Assembly (NCBI GenBank): GCA_023404715.1
Contig: JAEYAR010000101.1
Location: 17,778-81,777 of the forward strand
Source of the DNA: Bacillota bacterium
GTDB taxonomy: Bacteria > Bacillota > Clostridia > Christensenellales > Aristaeellaceae
Direction: 5' to 3'
DNA length: 64,000 nucleotides
The position numbers and the translations under genes are program-made. Shown here piece by piece: positions 45,286 to 55,148 of this stretch; position 1 is the stretch's first letter; the number at the start of each line of letters is the position of its first letter. The notes beneath the pieces are model-generated. The model saw nothing but the letters and a program-made list of their open reading frames with translations, did not search any database and had not been told where the DNA came from.

Positions 45286-46848
45286 ATGAAGAAAATCCTG
45301 TCCCTGATTCTGGCGCTCGCGCTGCTGCTGGGCGTCGTCGGCTCGGTTTCAGCGGCCGACACCCCCGTCACGCTGAAGGTCATGATCTACGAGCGCGGCA
45401 ACACCACGAACACCTACGGCACCGTCACCGACAATTTCTACACCCGCTGGGTGCAGGAAACGTTCGGCGATCCCAACGGCATCAAGGTCGAGTATATCCC
45501 CGTTCCCCGCGCGCAGGAGGCCGAAAAGGTGAACACCATGATGGCCTCGGGCTCCGCGCCGGACATCATCCTCAGCTACGATACCAACATGATCATGAAT
45601 TTCGGCAAGGACGGCGGCCTGGTTGAGCTATCCGGCCTGGTCGACGAATACGGCCCGAACCTGAAGGCCAATCTCGCCGAGACGCTGGACTACGGCACGT
45701 ACGAGGGCAAGATGTGGGCGCTGGTCGCCAAACGTACCAACGTCGGCCGCTACGCCAACTACATCCGCACCGATTGGCTGGAGAAGATGGGCTATACCCT
45801 CGAGACCAACGCGGACGGCTTCTACCACATGAGCGTGGAGGACTTCACCGAGCTGCTGCGCAAGGCCAAGACCCTGGACCTGGACGGCACCGGCATGGAG
45901 ATCTACCCGCTGGGCATGGCCGGCGCATACGACGCCACCCAGACCCGTCCGTTGATCTACACCTTCGTCAATCGCGCCGAGTTGAGCGACGAAATGCGCG
46001 CCTGTTACAACGAGATGTTCTGGCCGGGCTACAAGGAAGGCGTACGCTTCCTGAACCAGCTGTACAACGAAGGCCTGGTCGATCCGGACTTCATGGTCGA
46101 TACCGACACCTCTTACCCGGCGTTGACCGCCCAGGTCGCCAACGGCCGCACGCTGGCCTTCGGCCATGACAACACGTATCAGACCGGCATCAAGGCGCTG
46201 TACGAATCCAACCCGGAGGCCAACTTCACCATGTTCCTGCTGGACAACGTGCACGGCGAACAGTTCGTCGACGTGTATCAGCCGGTCGGTATGTACATCG
46301 CAGTGCCCGCCACCTGCAAAAACCCCGAGGCAGCCGTGAAGTACCTGGACTTCCTCGCGGATTATGAGAACGCGAAGGTTCTACATTACGGCATCGAGGG
46401 GCGCGACTACGAGATGGTCGACGGCGTGCCCACCAAGATCGAGTATACCGAGGAGGAGCGCCTGGCGATCGACGGCTACGAGCGCATCACCTGCGGCGAC
46501 ATGATCCTGGTCTACAACGGTCAGCCCTACGGCTACTCGACCTCGCTAGCCGGCATGACTGAGGTCGAGGCGCGCATTCAGCAGCTGATGGATCTGGGCA
46601 TCCAGATCGCCAAGGTCGGCGGCTCCGCCCCCTACCACTTCTCCCACATCAGGACCGCTGCCGACGAAGAGTATGACGGCTTCCTGACCGATCCGACCAA
46701 GAACCTGCCCTCGCTGATCTCCTGCCCGGCCGACCAGTTCGACGCGATGTACGAGAAGGTGCTCAGCGACTACCTGGCCGCAGGCGGCCAGGCCGTGATC
46801 GACGCCAAGGTTGCCCTTTATCAGGAGCTGGAGGCTGCGAAACAGTAA
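45286..46848 (+). CDS. Extracellular solute-binding protein
   Basis: 520 residues from ATG 45286 (CAGGAGG upstream). Signal peptide ends at 'GSVSA|AD', with no cysteine at all in it. The mature part has 'MMASGSAPDIILSYDTN' and 'WLEKMGYTLETNADGFYH', usual for the long LplA-type oligosaccharide-binding proteins. Codon use is more strongly biased to GC-ending codons than in neighbouring genes, which fits high expression. It lies 132 bases after the permease; that gap has a small hairpin but no recognisable riboswitch. Confidence 0.9.
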   Translation: MKKILSLILALALLLGVVGSVSAADTPVTLKVMIYERGNTTNTYGTVTDNFYTRWVQETFGDPNGIKVEYIPVPRAQEAEKVNTMMASGSAPDIILSYDTNMIMNFGKDGGLVELSGLVDEYGPNLKANLAETLDYGTYEGKMWALVAKRTNVGRYANYIRTDWLEKMGYTLETNADGFYHMSVEDFTELLRKAKTLDLDGTGMEIYPLGMAGAYDATQTRPLIYTFVNRAELSDEMRACYNEMFWPGYKEGVRFLNQLYNEGLVDPDFMVDTDTSYPALTAQVANGRTLAFGHDNTYQTGIKALYESNPEANFTMFLLDNVHGEQFVDVYQPVGMYIAVPATCKNPEAAVKYLDFLADYENAKVLHYGIEGRDYEMVDGVPTKIEYTEEERLAIDGYERITCGDMILVYNGQPYGYSTSLAGMTEVEARIQQLMDLGIQIAKVGGSAPYHFSHIRTAADEEYDGFLTDPTKNLPSLISCPADQFDAMYEKVLSDYLAAGGQAVIDAKVALYQELEAAKQ

Positions 46849-46864
46849 TTGGCTTCTAAACGAT

Positions 46865-46893
46865 GCCGCCCCGCGCCTGCCGTGGGGCGGCAT
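46865..46893 (+). terminator. Hairpin after the binding-protein gene
   Basis: GCCGCCCC and GGGGCGGC arms, then ATTTCCCC. It lies 16 bases past the stop and 39 bases before the large downstream gene, so it may cause partial termination. Confidence 0.5.
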
Positions 46894-46931
46894 TTCCCCG
46901 AATTTGTCATCGTCAAAGTGAGGATTTAACC

Positions 46932-49463
46932 ATGAGCAATACGCTTTTTGAGCAGGATCTTTTGCCGGGCAAGTCCATCCGTCCCTTCATGGTCGCAGGC
47001 GTTCTGGAGAAGGACTACCCCGGCGAGCGCACGCACGCCGCCACGGTTGAGTACGTGGAGCAGACGATGGCCCAGGCGGCCAGGGAGCTTCAGGGCCGTT
47101 CCTTCCGCGAATTCGACGCGTTCACCCTCTGCGACATGCCGGGCCTCTGGACGCTGTGCACCGCGCCCTCGCCGCGCTACGCGGACGGGCACTACTACAT
47201 CATGGAAAAGATGGCCCTCATGCCTATCTACGTGGAGCTCGAGAGCGAGCGCGAGCAGGACGTCACGCTGCGCATCTGCGCCGGACGCCTTTTGGTGCTG
47301 CTGAACGGCGAGAAGGTGTTCGACAACGCCGATTACGCCTACCGAAAGCGCGAGCGCACCTACGTGTTCGAGCATGTAAATAAGCCCAACTATGAGACGG
47401 TGCAGCTGCACCTTGGAGCCGGGCGCAATACCTTTGCCGCTGTCACGGGCCATGTAGGCCGCGGCACCGGCATCTCGTTCAGCATGGAGCTGCTTAAAAG
47501 CGAGGCCGGCCTGCGCGCCCGCGTGCCGCTGAGCATGCCGGAAGAGACGCGCGAGGAGATCGCCCGCAGCCAGATGGAGACGCATATGGAGGACGACTGC
47601 TATCAGCTGGGCGAGACGCCCGTGCTGCACGTCGGCCGCCTGCCGCTTAGGCACTGCCGGGTATCCGCCCGCGTATATAACGCCAAGGACGAGGCCGTGC
47701 TGGATCTGGACGAGGTGATCGAAAGCGATACCCGCCTGCCTGCGGGGCTTGCGGCCGGCAGGTATCGGGTGGCGCTCGCCTGGCGCCTCACGGACGGTAC
47801 GCCGCTGACGGACGTATCCCTCGCCTTCACCCTGGTGGAGATGATCGCCCCCAAGCCCGGCTTCGACCGCTTTTCGGAGCGCCGCATGCAAATGCTGGAG
47901 GCGCTCGCGGCGAAGGGCGATCCCCTGTCGCTCTATCGCCTGGGGCGCTGCGGTGAAATCGACCTTTCCCGCATCGAGAAAATGTGCGACAAGATCGAGC
48001 GCCGCGCGGATTGCGCAGACTTTGACCTGCTCCCGCTGCTGTGGATGGTCTGGGAGGACGAGGGCGCGCGCCTGCTGGACGAGCGCATCCGCCTCATGAT
48101 CCGCAAGGCAGCCCTGGGCTTCCGCTACTGGGTGGACGAGCCCGGCCCCTCCTCGATGTTCTACTGCTCCGAAAACCACCGCATAGGCTTCCACGTGTGC
48201 GAATACCTCGCCGGCCTGCTCTACCCCACCGATGCATTCACCAACTGCGGCCAAAACGGCATGTATCATTCCATGAAGGGCCGCATGCACCTGGTCGAAT
48301 GGCTGAACCAGCGCTGCCGCGTGGGCTTTGACGAGCCCCTTTCGGATTGCTACCTGCCCATCACGCTCTCGGCCCTCCTGGTCCTGCGCGAGGTGCTGCC
48401 CATGGAGGAATACCCGCTGCGCAACATGGTAAACATCCTGCTGGACTTCATGACCTACGTCTTCGCCGTCAGCTCCTTCGACGGCGTGATGGCCACGCCT
48501 CGCGGGCGCAGCTACAACATGCTGCTGCGCACCGGCAAGACCACCCGCGTCGGCGGCGTCTTCTGGCTGCTCTTCGGCAACGCCCCGGCAAACCTGGAAG
48601 CGGCCCCGGCGGAGCTGGCCTTCAGCTACTACGTGCCGCCGCGCGGCATCTGCGAGCTGGCGGAGAACTTCACGCCCGCGACCTTCCACTATAAGCAGGG
48701 CATCATGCACTTTGACAAGCACAACGCCGACTTCACCATCCGCCGCACGGCCGATTATATGATCGGCGGCGCGCGCGACCACAACGTCGGCATGTGCGAC
48801 ATGCACTTCATCTCCGCCCTGATCGCGCTGAGGAACGACATCTCGATCTGCTTTTCCGCCCCCAACAACGTGGCCGAGGGCAGCGGCCTGCGTCCGGATT
48901 ACTGGGCCGGGCAGGCCTTCCTGCCGCGCGTGCTGATGGGCAAGCGGACGCTGGCCGTCATCTGGCACGACGTACAGGATAACGACATCTGGATGACGCA
49001 CTGCCACTTCAACGCCCGCAAGTTCGACGAGGTCGTGCAGCGCGGCGGCTGGACGTTCGGCCGCTCCGGCGACGGCTACGTGGGCATCTACTCCAGCGTC
49101 CCGCACGCCTTCCGCGCGGAAGGACCCTATGCGGGCCGCGAGCTGATCTGCGAGGGCAACGAGGTGGTCTGGCTCGCCGAGTGCGGAAGCCGGGACGAGG
49201 ACGGCAGCTTTGAGGCGTTCGTCGCGCGCCTGCTGGGCGCCCACGTCTGGCAGGACGGCCTCACATTCCACTTCGATTCGCCCGGCAGCGGCCTGATGGA
49301 GTTTGGCCTGACCGAAGGGTTCACCATCGACCGGCAGGAGGTTCCCATCAGCGCGTACATGGCGGAAAGCCCCTATCTGCGCTCCCGCTACGGCAGCGGA
49401 CGGTTTGAATACACCTGCCCCGGCTATCGCGTAACGCAGTGGTCCTACCCCTGCAGCGAGTGA
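46932..49463 (+). CDS. Large protein of unknown function, possibly polysaccharide-active (alpha/alpha toroid-like)
   Basis: 843 residues from ATG 46932 (GTGAGGATTTAACC upstream), no signal peptide. I do not recognise a named family. The first 330 residues look beta-rich ('VTLRICAGRLLVLLNGEKVF'), like a carbohydrate-binding or jelly-roll part. Residues 340-600 are helical with 'FYCSENHRIGFHVCEYLAG' and 'MKGRMHLVEWLNQR', reminiscent of alpha/alpha-toroid lyases and hydrolases. The last 240 residues are again beta-rich. This order is seen in heparinase-like and other polysaccharide lyases or GH enzymes. Its place behind an importer and the lack of export signal suggest it works on imported oligosaccharides in the cytoplasm. 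Confidence 0.85.
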   Translation: MSNTLFEQDLLPGKSIRPFMVAGVLEKDYPGERTHAATVEYVEQTMAQAARELQGRSFREFDAFTLCDMPGLWTLCTAPSPRYADGHYYIMEKMALMPIYVELESEREQDVTLRICAGRLLVLLNGEKVFDNADYAYRKRERTYVFEHVNKPNYETVQLHLGAGRNTFAAVTGHVGRGTGISFSMELLKSEAGLRARVPLSMPEETREEIARSQMETHMEDDCYQLGETPVLHVGRLPLRHCRVSARVYNAKDEAVLDLDEVIESDTRLPAGLAAGRYRVALAWRLTDGTPLTDVSLAFTLVEMIAPKPGFDRFSERRMQMLEALAAKGDPLSLYRLGRCGEIDLSRIEKMCDKIERRADCADFDLLPLLWMVWEDEGARLLDERIRLMIRKAALGFRYWVDEPGPSSMFYCSENHRIGFHVCEYLAGLLYPTDAFTNCGQNGMYHSMKGRMHLVEWLNQRCRVGFDEPLSDCYLPITLSALLVLREVLPMEEYPLRNMVNILLDFMTYVFAVSSFDGVMATPRGRSYNMLLRTGKTTRVGGVFWLLFGNAPANLEAAPAELAFSYYVPPRGICELAENFTPATFHYKQGIMHFDKHNADFTIRRTADYMIGGARDHNVGMCDMHFISALIALRNDISICFSAPNNVAEGSGLRPDYWAGQAFLPRVLMGKRTLAVIWHDVQDNDIWMTHCHFNARKFDEVVQRGGWTFGRSGDGYVGIYSSVPHAFRAEGPYAGRELICEGNEVVWLAECGSRDEDGSFEAFVARLLGAHVWQDGLTFHFDSPGSGLMEFGLTEGFTIDRQEVPISAYMAESPYLRSRYGSGRFEYTCPGYRVTQWSYPCSE

Positions 49464-49472
49464 TCTCGAAAA

Positions 49473-49532
49473 GATAATAATCCGGCGCGTCTCAGGGGGA
49501 TCGATTCCCCTGCGGCGCGCCGGGTTATTATC
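49473..49532. repeat. 60-base nested hairpin (possible terminator)
   Basis: Outer arms of 17 bases (GATAATAATCCGGCGCG at 49473-49489, CGCGCCGGGTTATTATC at 49516-49532, one G-U pair) enclose CAGGGG / CCCCTG inner arms. There is no U-tract on the plus strand. It stands 10 bases past the large gene's stop. Confidence 0.75.
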
Positions 49533-49650
49533 GTGATGTGCTGGCTACCATCCACGAAAGCTTCGCCTATATTCCTCCAAAACCTTCTATCCTGCTGCAG
49601 CTTCATCGCGAACTGTTTCAGCGGGATACTTCAAAAGTGAGGTGAACGAT

Positions 49651-49830
49651 TTGCCCAAAGAAAAAAAGCTCGGACGTCCGACAGACAATCCCAAAGGCGT
49701 TTCAACACACGTAAGGCTGGACGCTGAATGCAATTCCATCCTGTCTCAGTATTGCGAGCAACGACGCGTCAGCAAGATGGAGGCCATCCGTCAAGGGATT
49801 AAAAAACTAAAGGACGACCTGGCAAAATGA
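49651..49830 (+). CDS. Small ribbon-helix-helix-like protein
   Basis: 59 residues with a likely TTG start at 49651 (GAGGTGA five bases before); a GTG at 49642 is less well placed. The opening 'KEKKLGRPTDNPK' is a common clostridial signature, followed by a strand 'VSTHVRLDAECNSIL' and two helices ending 'EAIRQGIKKLKDDL', as in Arc/CopG-type DNA-binding proteins. It probably represses itself or a mobile function. No partner toxin is directly next to it. Confidence 0.8.
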   Translation: MPKEKKLGRPTDNPKGVSTHVRLDAECNSILSQYCEQRRVSKMEAIRQGIKKLKDDLAK

Positions 49831-49979
49831 GAAAGGAAGCGGCTTAACCCTCACAAAGCTTTGCCGCTCCCCTACTCCGACCGACGCGCTTGAATGAAAC
49901 GCGTAGTGTAGATATTATACCATGCGCCGCAGCGCCTTTCAAGCCGCGCCGAGATATGAAGCGAAAGGATGTTGACGCA

Positions 49980-50258
49980 ATGACAATCCTGGAAGAGCTC
50001 TATTATGGGAATGTACAGCCAATAACACGGGCTTACGGGCCCGACTCCGCATTGATGAAAGCGATCCATCTCCGCCGCCAAAACGAGGATAAACTGGTCG
50101 AAACGCTCACCGACGCTCAGCGCGAACGGTTTGAAAAATACGAGGATGCGGCGACCGAGGCGCACTGCCTCAGCCGTTATGACGCCTTTGCCTACGGCTT
50201 TCGCCTAGGCATGCGCCTAGCGATAGATGCCATGGAAGATATGGACGACTGGCTGTAG
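49980..50258 (+). CDS. DUF6809-like small protein
   Basis: 92 residues from ATG 49980 (AAAGGATG upstream). The N-terminal 'TILEELYYGNVQP', central 'RQNEDKLVETLTDAQRERFE' and C-terminal 'YGFRLGMRLAIDAM' segments match a widespread clostridial family of unknown function that I recall as DUF6809. The protein is helical and acidic. These genes often lie in small accessory blocks beside ribbon-helix-helix genes and holin-like toxins, as here. Confidence 0.82.
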   Translation: MTILEELYYGNVQPITRAYGPDSALMKAIHLRRQNEDKLVETLTDAQRERFEKYEDAATEAHCLSRYDAFAYGFRLGMRLAIDAMEDMDDWL

Positions 50259-50319
50259 TCGGCAACGCGCCCAGAGACATCAAGATTTCAAAAGGGTTGA
50301 ACGCAAAACCGCGTCCCTC

Positions 50320-50441
50320 TTGACGAAGGACGCGGATATGCTGTAAAATGTAGGCAGAAAGGTTTCGTAGCCTTACAGGTGGAATCCACCGCAATGACTC
50401 ATGAAAGAGCCGTCGTGTAGCCGCTTACTACATGACGGCTC
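50320..50441 (+). ncRNA. Probable antitoxin RNA of a type I toxin-antitoxin locus
   Basis: TTGACG (50320-50325), an 18-base spacer and TAAAAT (50344-50349) form a promoter. A short RNA from about 50350-50356 would carry a GGTGGAATCCACC hairpin and end at the stem GAGCCGTC (50407-50414) / GACGGCTC (50434-50441) followed by GCTTTT. It converges on the toxin gene and shares that terminator with it, the arrangement of Fst/TxpA-type loci. No long open frame lies in it. Confidence 0.65.
50407..50441. terminator. Shared terminator hairpin of toxin and antitoxin RNA
   Basis: Stem GAGCCGTC-TGTAG / CTACA-GACGGCTC, 13 pairs. GCTTTT follows on the plus strand and TTTC on the minus strand, so it can end both convergent transcripts. 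Confidence 0.75.
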
Positions 50442-50445
50442 GCTT

Positions 50446-50526
50446 TTATCTCCGGTTCATTTGGTATACTGCGATCAGTAGCCCAATGATCGTGAGGACA
50501 ACCATGATGATCTCATAGCCTGTCAT
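50446..50526 (-). CDS. Holin-like type I toxin peptide
   Basis: 26 residues: short 'MTGYEIIM', a membrane helix 'VVLTIIGLLIAVYQ', and a 'MNRR' tail. This is the pattern of putative holin-like (TxpA/BsrG/Fst-like) toxins. The ATG at 50526 follows GGAGGTGATCGC, a near-perfect ribosome site. A consensus promoter lies about 150 bases upstream (50681-50709), leaving a long leader typical of these mRNAs. Product would insert into the membrane and stop growth when the antitoxin RNA is lost. Confidence 0.85.
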   Translation of the reverse strand: MTGYEIIMVVLTIIGLLIAVYQMNRR

Positions 50527-50680
50527 GCGATCACCTCCGCACGGAGGCCGAAGGCTTCCCGCCGAGGACGGCGCATAGCGCTCCACAGAAGAGAACCCCT
50601 CCCCGCGATGCGGGGAGGGGCGAATTTGTACAGCTTGTTGCGGAGGTTCCGACCTGTAGCGCCTTCCTGCCTACAGCTTT

Positions 50681-50709
50681 ATCATACCAGAAAGATGAAA
50701 TAATGACAA
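50681..50709 (-). promoter_or_regulatory. Promoter of the toxin gene
   Basis: Minus strand TTGTCA (50709-50704), 17-base spacer, TATGAT (50686-50681); start expected near 50674. The -35 box lies inside the inverted repeat GACAAG-TTGG-CTTGTC (50705-50720), a possible operator. Confidence 0.75.
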
Positions 50710-50732
50710 GTTGGCTTGTCGCCATTTTCTTT

Positions 50733-50778
50733 GGCATCCCGCCGCGTGGAGCTCAAATGCTCCGCGCGGCGGGATGCC
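50733..50778 (-). terminator. Large hairpin after typA
   Basis: Arms GGCATCCCGCCGCG (50733-50746) and CGCGGCGGGATGCC (50765-50778) with an inner GGAGC/GCTCC stem, 24 bases past the typA stop. No U-tract follows on the minus strand, so it may terminate weakly or mainly protect the mRNA end. Confidence 0.6.
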
Positions 50779-50801
50779 GGTTTATACTACTTATCATTCG
50801 A

Positions 50802-52634
<1,833 letters not shown>

Positions 52635-52673
52635 ATGTTCTTCCTCTTTTCTGTCGTCTGAAGGGGTTACGCC

Positions 52674-54278
52674 TTATGCCCGCGCCGCGGTCTCGGCCAG
52701 CTCCAGCCCCTCGTTGTTCTCCTGCGCCCAGCGGATCGACCACTCGTTTTCAAAGAGCAGCACGTCGCGCTCGCGCGCATCCTGCGCGACGGAGGTTGTG
52801 GAGGTAAGCTTGAGCTCATCCAGCGGCTTCGGGGTCTTGACCACCCAGCGCACGAAGCGATAGTTCAGCTGTTGACGGCGGATCTCGGCGTTGTACTCCG
52901 TCTTGAGCCGGTGCTCGAGGACCTCGAACTGCAGCACGCCGACCACGCCGACGATGATCTCTTCAAAGCCGATGCCCGGGCGCTTGAACGTCTGGATCGC
53001 GCCCTCCTCCGAGAGCTGCATGACGCCCTTGACGAACTGCTTGCGCTTCAGGCTGTCGATGCTGGTCACGCGCGCGAAGAACTCCGGCGCGAACACCGGG
53101 ATGCCGGGATACTTGACGTGCACGCCGGCGGAGAGCGTGTCGCCCAGCGAGAAGATGCCCGGGTCGAAGAGGCCGATGATGTCGCCCGGGTACGCGTTCT
53201 CTACGATCTCGCGCTCGTCGGCCATGAACTGCTGGGGCTGCTTGAGCTGTATCTGCTTGTTCGTGCCCGAATGCCATACGGTCATGCCCTTTTCAAACAC
53301 GCCGGAGCAGATGCGCATGAAGGCGAGGCGGTCGCGGTGCGCGGGATTCATGTTCGCCTGTATTTTAAACACGAAGCCTGTGAAGGATTCCTGGCAGGGG
53401 TCGATCGGACCCTGATCGCTCTCCCGTGCGGAGGGGGGCGGCGTATACTGCAAAAAGCGCTCCAAAAACGGCTCAACGCCGAAATTGGTGATCGCCGAGC
53501 CGAAAAACATCGGCGTCAGCTCGCCCGTCTGCACCTGATCGATGTCGAACGCGTCGCCCGCCACGTCGAGCAGCTCGATCTCGTCCATCAGGCGGTCGTA
53601 ATACGCCTGGCCAAGCACGCCCGCAAGCGCCGGATCGTCCAGGGCGATGTCCTGCTTTTCCACGCGCGTCTTGCCGTGGTCGCCCGTCTCGTAGAGCTCC
53701 ACCATCCGCGTGTCGCGGTGGTATACGCCCTTGAAGTCGCCGTCCACGCCGATCGGCCAGTTGACCGGGCAGGCGCGGATGCCGAGCACCTGCTCCATCT
53801 CCTCCATCAGGGCGTAGGGATCCTTGGCCGCGCGGTCCATCTTGTTGACAAACGTAAAGATCGGGATATTGCGAAGGCGGCAGACCTTGAAGAGCTTGAT
53901 CGTCTGCGCTTCGACGCCCTTGGCGGCATCTATGAGCATGACCGCGCTGTCCGCGGCTACGAGCACGCGGTAGGTATCCTCTGAAAAGTCCTGGTGGCCG
54001 GGGGTATCCAGGATGTTGATGTGGTATCCGTCGAACTCAAACTGCATCGCGGACGATGTGACCGAGATGCCGCGCTGTTTTTCGATTTCCATCCAGTCGC
54101 TGGTCGCATGGCGCTCGGCCTTGCGCGCTTTGACGGAGCCCGCCTGGCGGATCGCGCCGCTGTAGAGCAGCAGCTTTTCCGTCAGCGTGGTCTTACCGGC
54201 GTCGGGGTGGGAGATGATGGCAAACGTCCTTCGGCGGCGAACTTCTTGCTCGAGCGTCAGGGCGGCATTTTCCGGCAT
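52674..54278 (-). CDS. prfC: Peptide chain release factor 3
   Basis: 534 residues from ATG 54278 (GGAGG eight bases before; the longer frame upstream lacks a site). G1 'IISHPDAGKTTLTEKLL', 'DTPGHQDFSEDTYRVL', 'NKMDRAAKDPY' and the RF3-specific 'RRQQLNYRFVRWV' and 'ARERDVLLFENEWSIRWAQ' (in part) near the C-terminus identify it. RF3 is a GTPase that releases RF1/RF2 from the ribosome after termination. First gene of the prfC-typA pair; a consensus promoter lies at 54318-54347. Confidence 0.97.
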   Translation of the reverse strand: MPENAALTLEQEVRRRRTFAIISHPDAGKTTLTEKLLLYSGAIRQAGSVKARKAERHATSDWMEIEKQRGISVTSSAMQFEFDGYHINILDTPGHQDFSEDTYRVLVAADSAVMLIDAAKGVEAQTIKLFKVCRLRNIPIFTFVNKMDRAAKDPYALMEEMEQVLGIRACPVNWPIGVDGDFKGVYHRDTRMVELYETGDHGKTRVEKQDIALDDPALAGVLGQAYYDRLMDEIELLDVAGDAFDIDQVQTGELTPMFFGSAITNFGVEPFLERFLQYTPPPSARESDQGPIDPCQESFTGFVFKIQANMNPAHRDRLAFMRICSGVFEKGMTVWHSGTNKQIQLKQPQQFMADEREIVENAYPGDIIGLFDPGIFSLGDTLSAGVHVKYPGIPVFAPEFFARVTSIDSLKRKQFVKGVMQLSEEGAIQTFKRPGIGFEEIIVGVVGVLQFEVLEHRLKTEYNAEIRRQQLNYRFVRWVVKTPKPLDELKLTSTTSVAQDARERDVLLFENEWSIRWAQENNEGLELAETAARA

Positions 54279-54317
54279 GGCATTGTCCTCCGATTTCATT
54301 ACAGCATATAACGGTTC

Positions 54318-54347
54318 ATTATACACCGGAGCGAGGCGGCGCGTCAA
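54318..54347 (-). promoter_or_regulatory. Promoter of prfC-typA
   Basis: Minus strand TTGACG (54347-54342), 18-base spacer, TATAAT (54323-54318), 40 bases before the prfC start. Confidence 0.75.
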
Positions 54348-54420
54348 TTATTCTGCGCCGTTTCCGGCTAAAAAACAATACATATAAAGAAAAGAAGAAA
54401 ATTGTGGACTTTGAAAGACG

Positions 54421-54462
54421 AAAAAGGCGCCCGATAAGCACATGCCTGTTCGTCGCCTTTTT
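54421..54462 (-). terminator. Terminator of the 54.5-64 kb catabolic operon
   Basis: AAAAAGGCG (54421-54429) and CGCCTTTTT (54454-54462) with T-tracts on both strands, 30 bases past the last gene of the operon. Confidence 0.85.
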
Positions 54463-54491
54463 GTAAATACAAGCTTTATATCAACTATCGT

Positions 54492-55148
54492 TCACAGTAC
54501 CCCATACTTATCGTAAACCTCGCGTAGCAGTTTGCCCTCCAACAGTGCGCTGCGTGTATTGTTCTCCATCTCAACCTTCTCAATCGCCATCGCAAACACC
54601 TGCTGAACACAGGACGAGGGGATGACGCATACGCCGTCGCAGTCCCCGAAGATTACGTCGCCCGGATGCACCTTGACGCCGCCGCATACGACGTCGCAAT
54701 CGTAGTCTACGACGAGGCCGCGGCCGCGTGAATCCACAGGCTTAAACCCTGTGCAAAAGACCGGGAACCCCATCTTCATGATCTGCCGGGTATCGCGGAT
54801 CAGTCCGTCCACGATGGCTCCGCGGCCGCCGCGCATGGATGCCGCTGTGGATAAAAGCTCACCCCATACGCCGTTATTGACGGAGCCATTGGTACACACG
54901 ACCGCGACCTCGCCGGGCCTTATGCTGTCCAGCGAAGCAATCTCCATGTCGTAGGGCTTCTCGTGGACGTAATACACGTCTACAGCCAGGATCGTCTTGG
55001 CCCGGCCAACCACGCTCAATGCAGCGTCCAGGGGGCGCAGCCGCTCGTTCATCGCCTGATCGCGCATGCCCAGCTCGTCCATGACATCGCACAGGACGCC
55101 ACTGTAAAGCTTCTCCCCCATGATCTCAAACATTTCGGCATCCGTCAT
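54492..55148 (-). CDS. RraA-family aldolase-like protein (HMG/oxaloacetate or keto-acid aldolase type)
   Basis: 218 residues from ATG 55148, which overlaps the stop of the preceding gene (ATGA) and has GGAGG before it. The family pattern is clear: 'GAIVDGLIRDTRQI' with R118 and D119, the substrate- and metal-binding pair, and 'VIFGDCDGVCVIP' near 175. RraA-like proteins split 4-hydroxy-2-oxoacids into pyruvate plus a second product, while others bind RNase E. In a sugar-acid operon in a clostridium the aldolase role is far more likely. It would be the last step of an oxidative pathway. Confidence 0.88.
   Translation of the reverse strand: MTDAEMFEIMGEKLYSGVLCDVMDELGMRDQAMNERLRPLDAALSVVGRAKTILAVDVYYVHEKPYDMEIASLDSIRPGEVAVVCTNGSVNNGVWGELLSTAASMRGGRGAIVDGLIRDTRQIMKMGFPVFCTGFKPVDSRGRGLVVDYDCDVVCGGVKVHPGDVIFGDCDGVCVIPSSCVQQVFAMAIEKVEMENNTRSALLEGKLLREVYDKYGVL

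Noticed and set aside
46926..49271. Minus-strand open frame of 781 codons opposite the large 46932-49463 gene
   Set aside because: It has no ribosome site, has a His/Ala/Val/Arg-rich composition typical of GC-rich antisense frames, and its opposite strand has a good start and coherent protein.
50392..50420. 8-codon frame (MTHERAVV) in the antitoxin RNA
   Set aside because: No ribosome site, and it enters the terminator stem; better explained as non-coding.
52872..53984. Plus-strand open frame of 370 codons
   Set aside because: Antisense to prfC, a conserved housekeeping gene.
54492..55148. RraA-like protein as an RNase E inhibitor
   Set aside because: It keeps the Arg-Asp pair of aldolases and lies in a catabolic operon.
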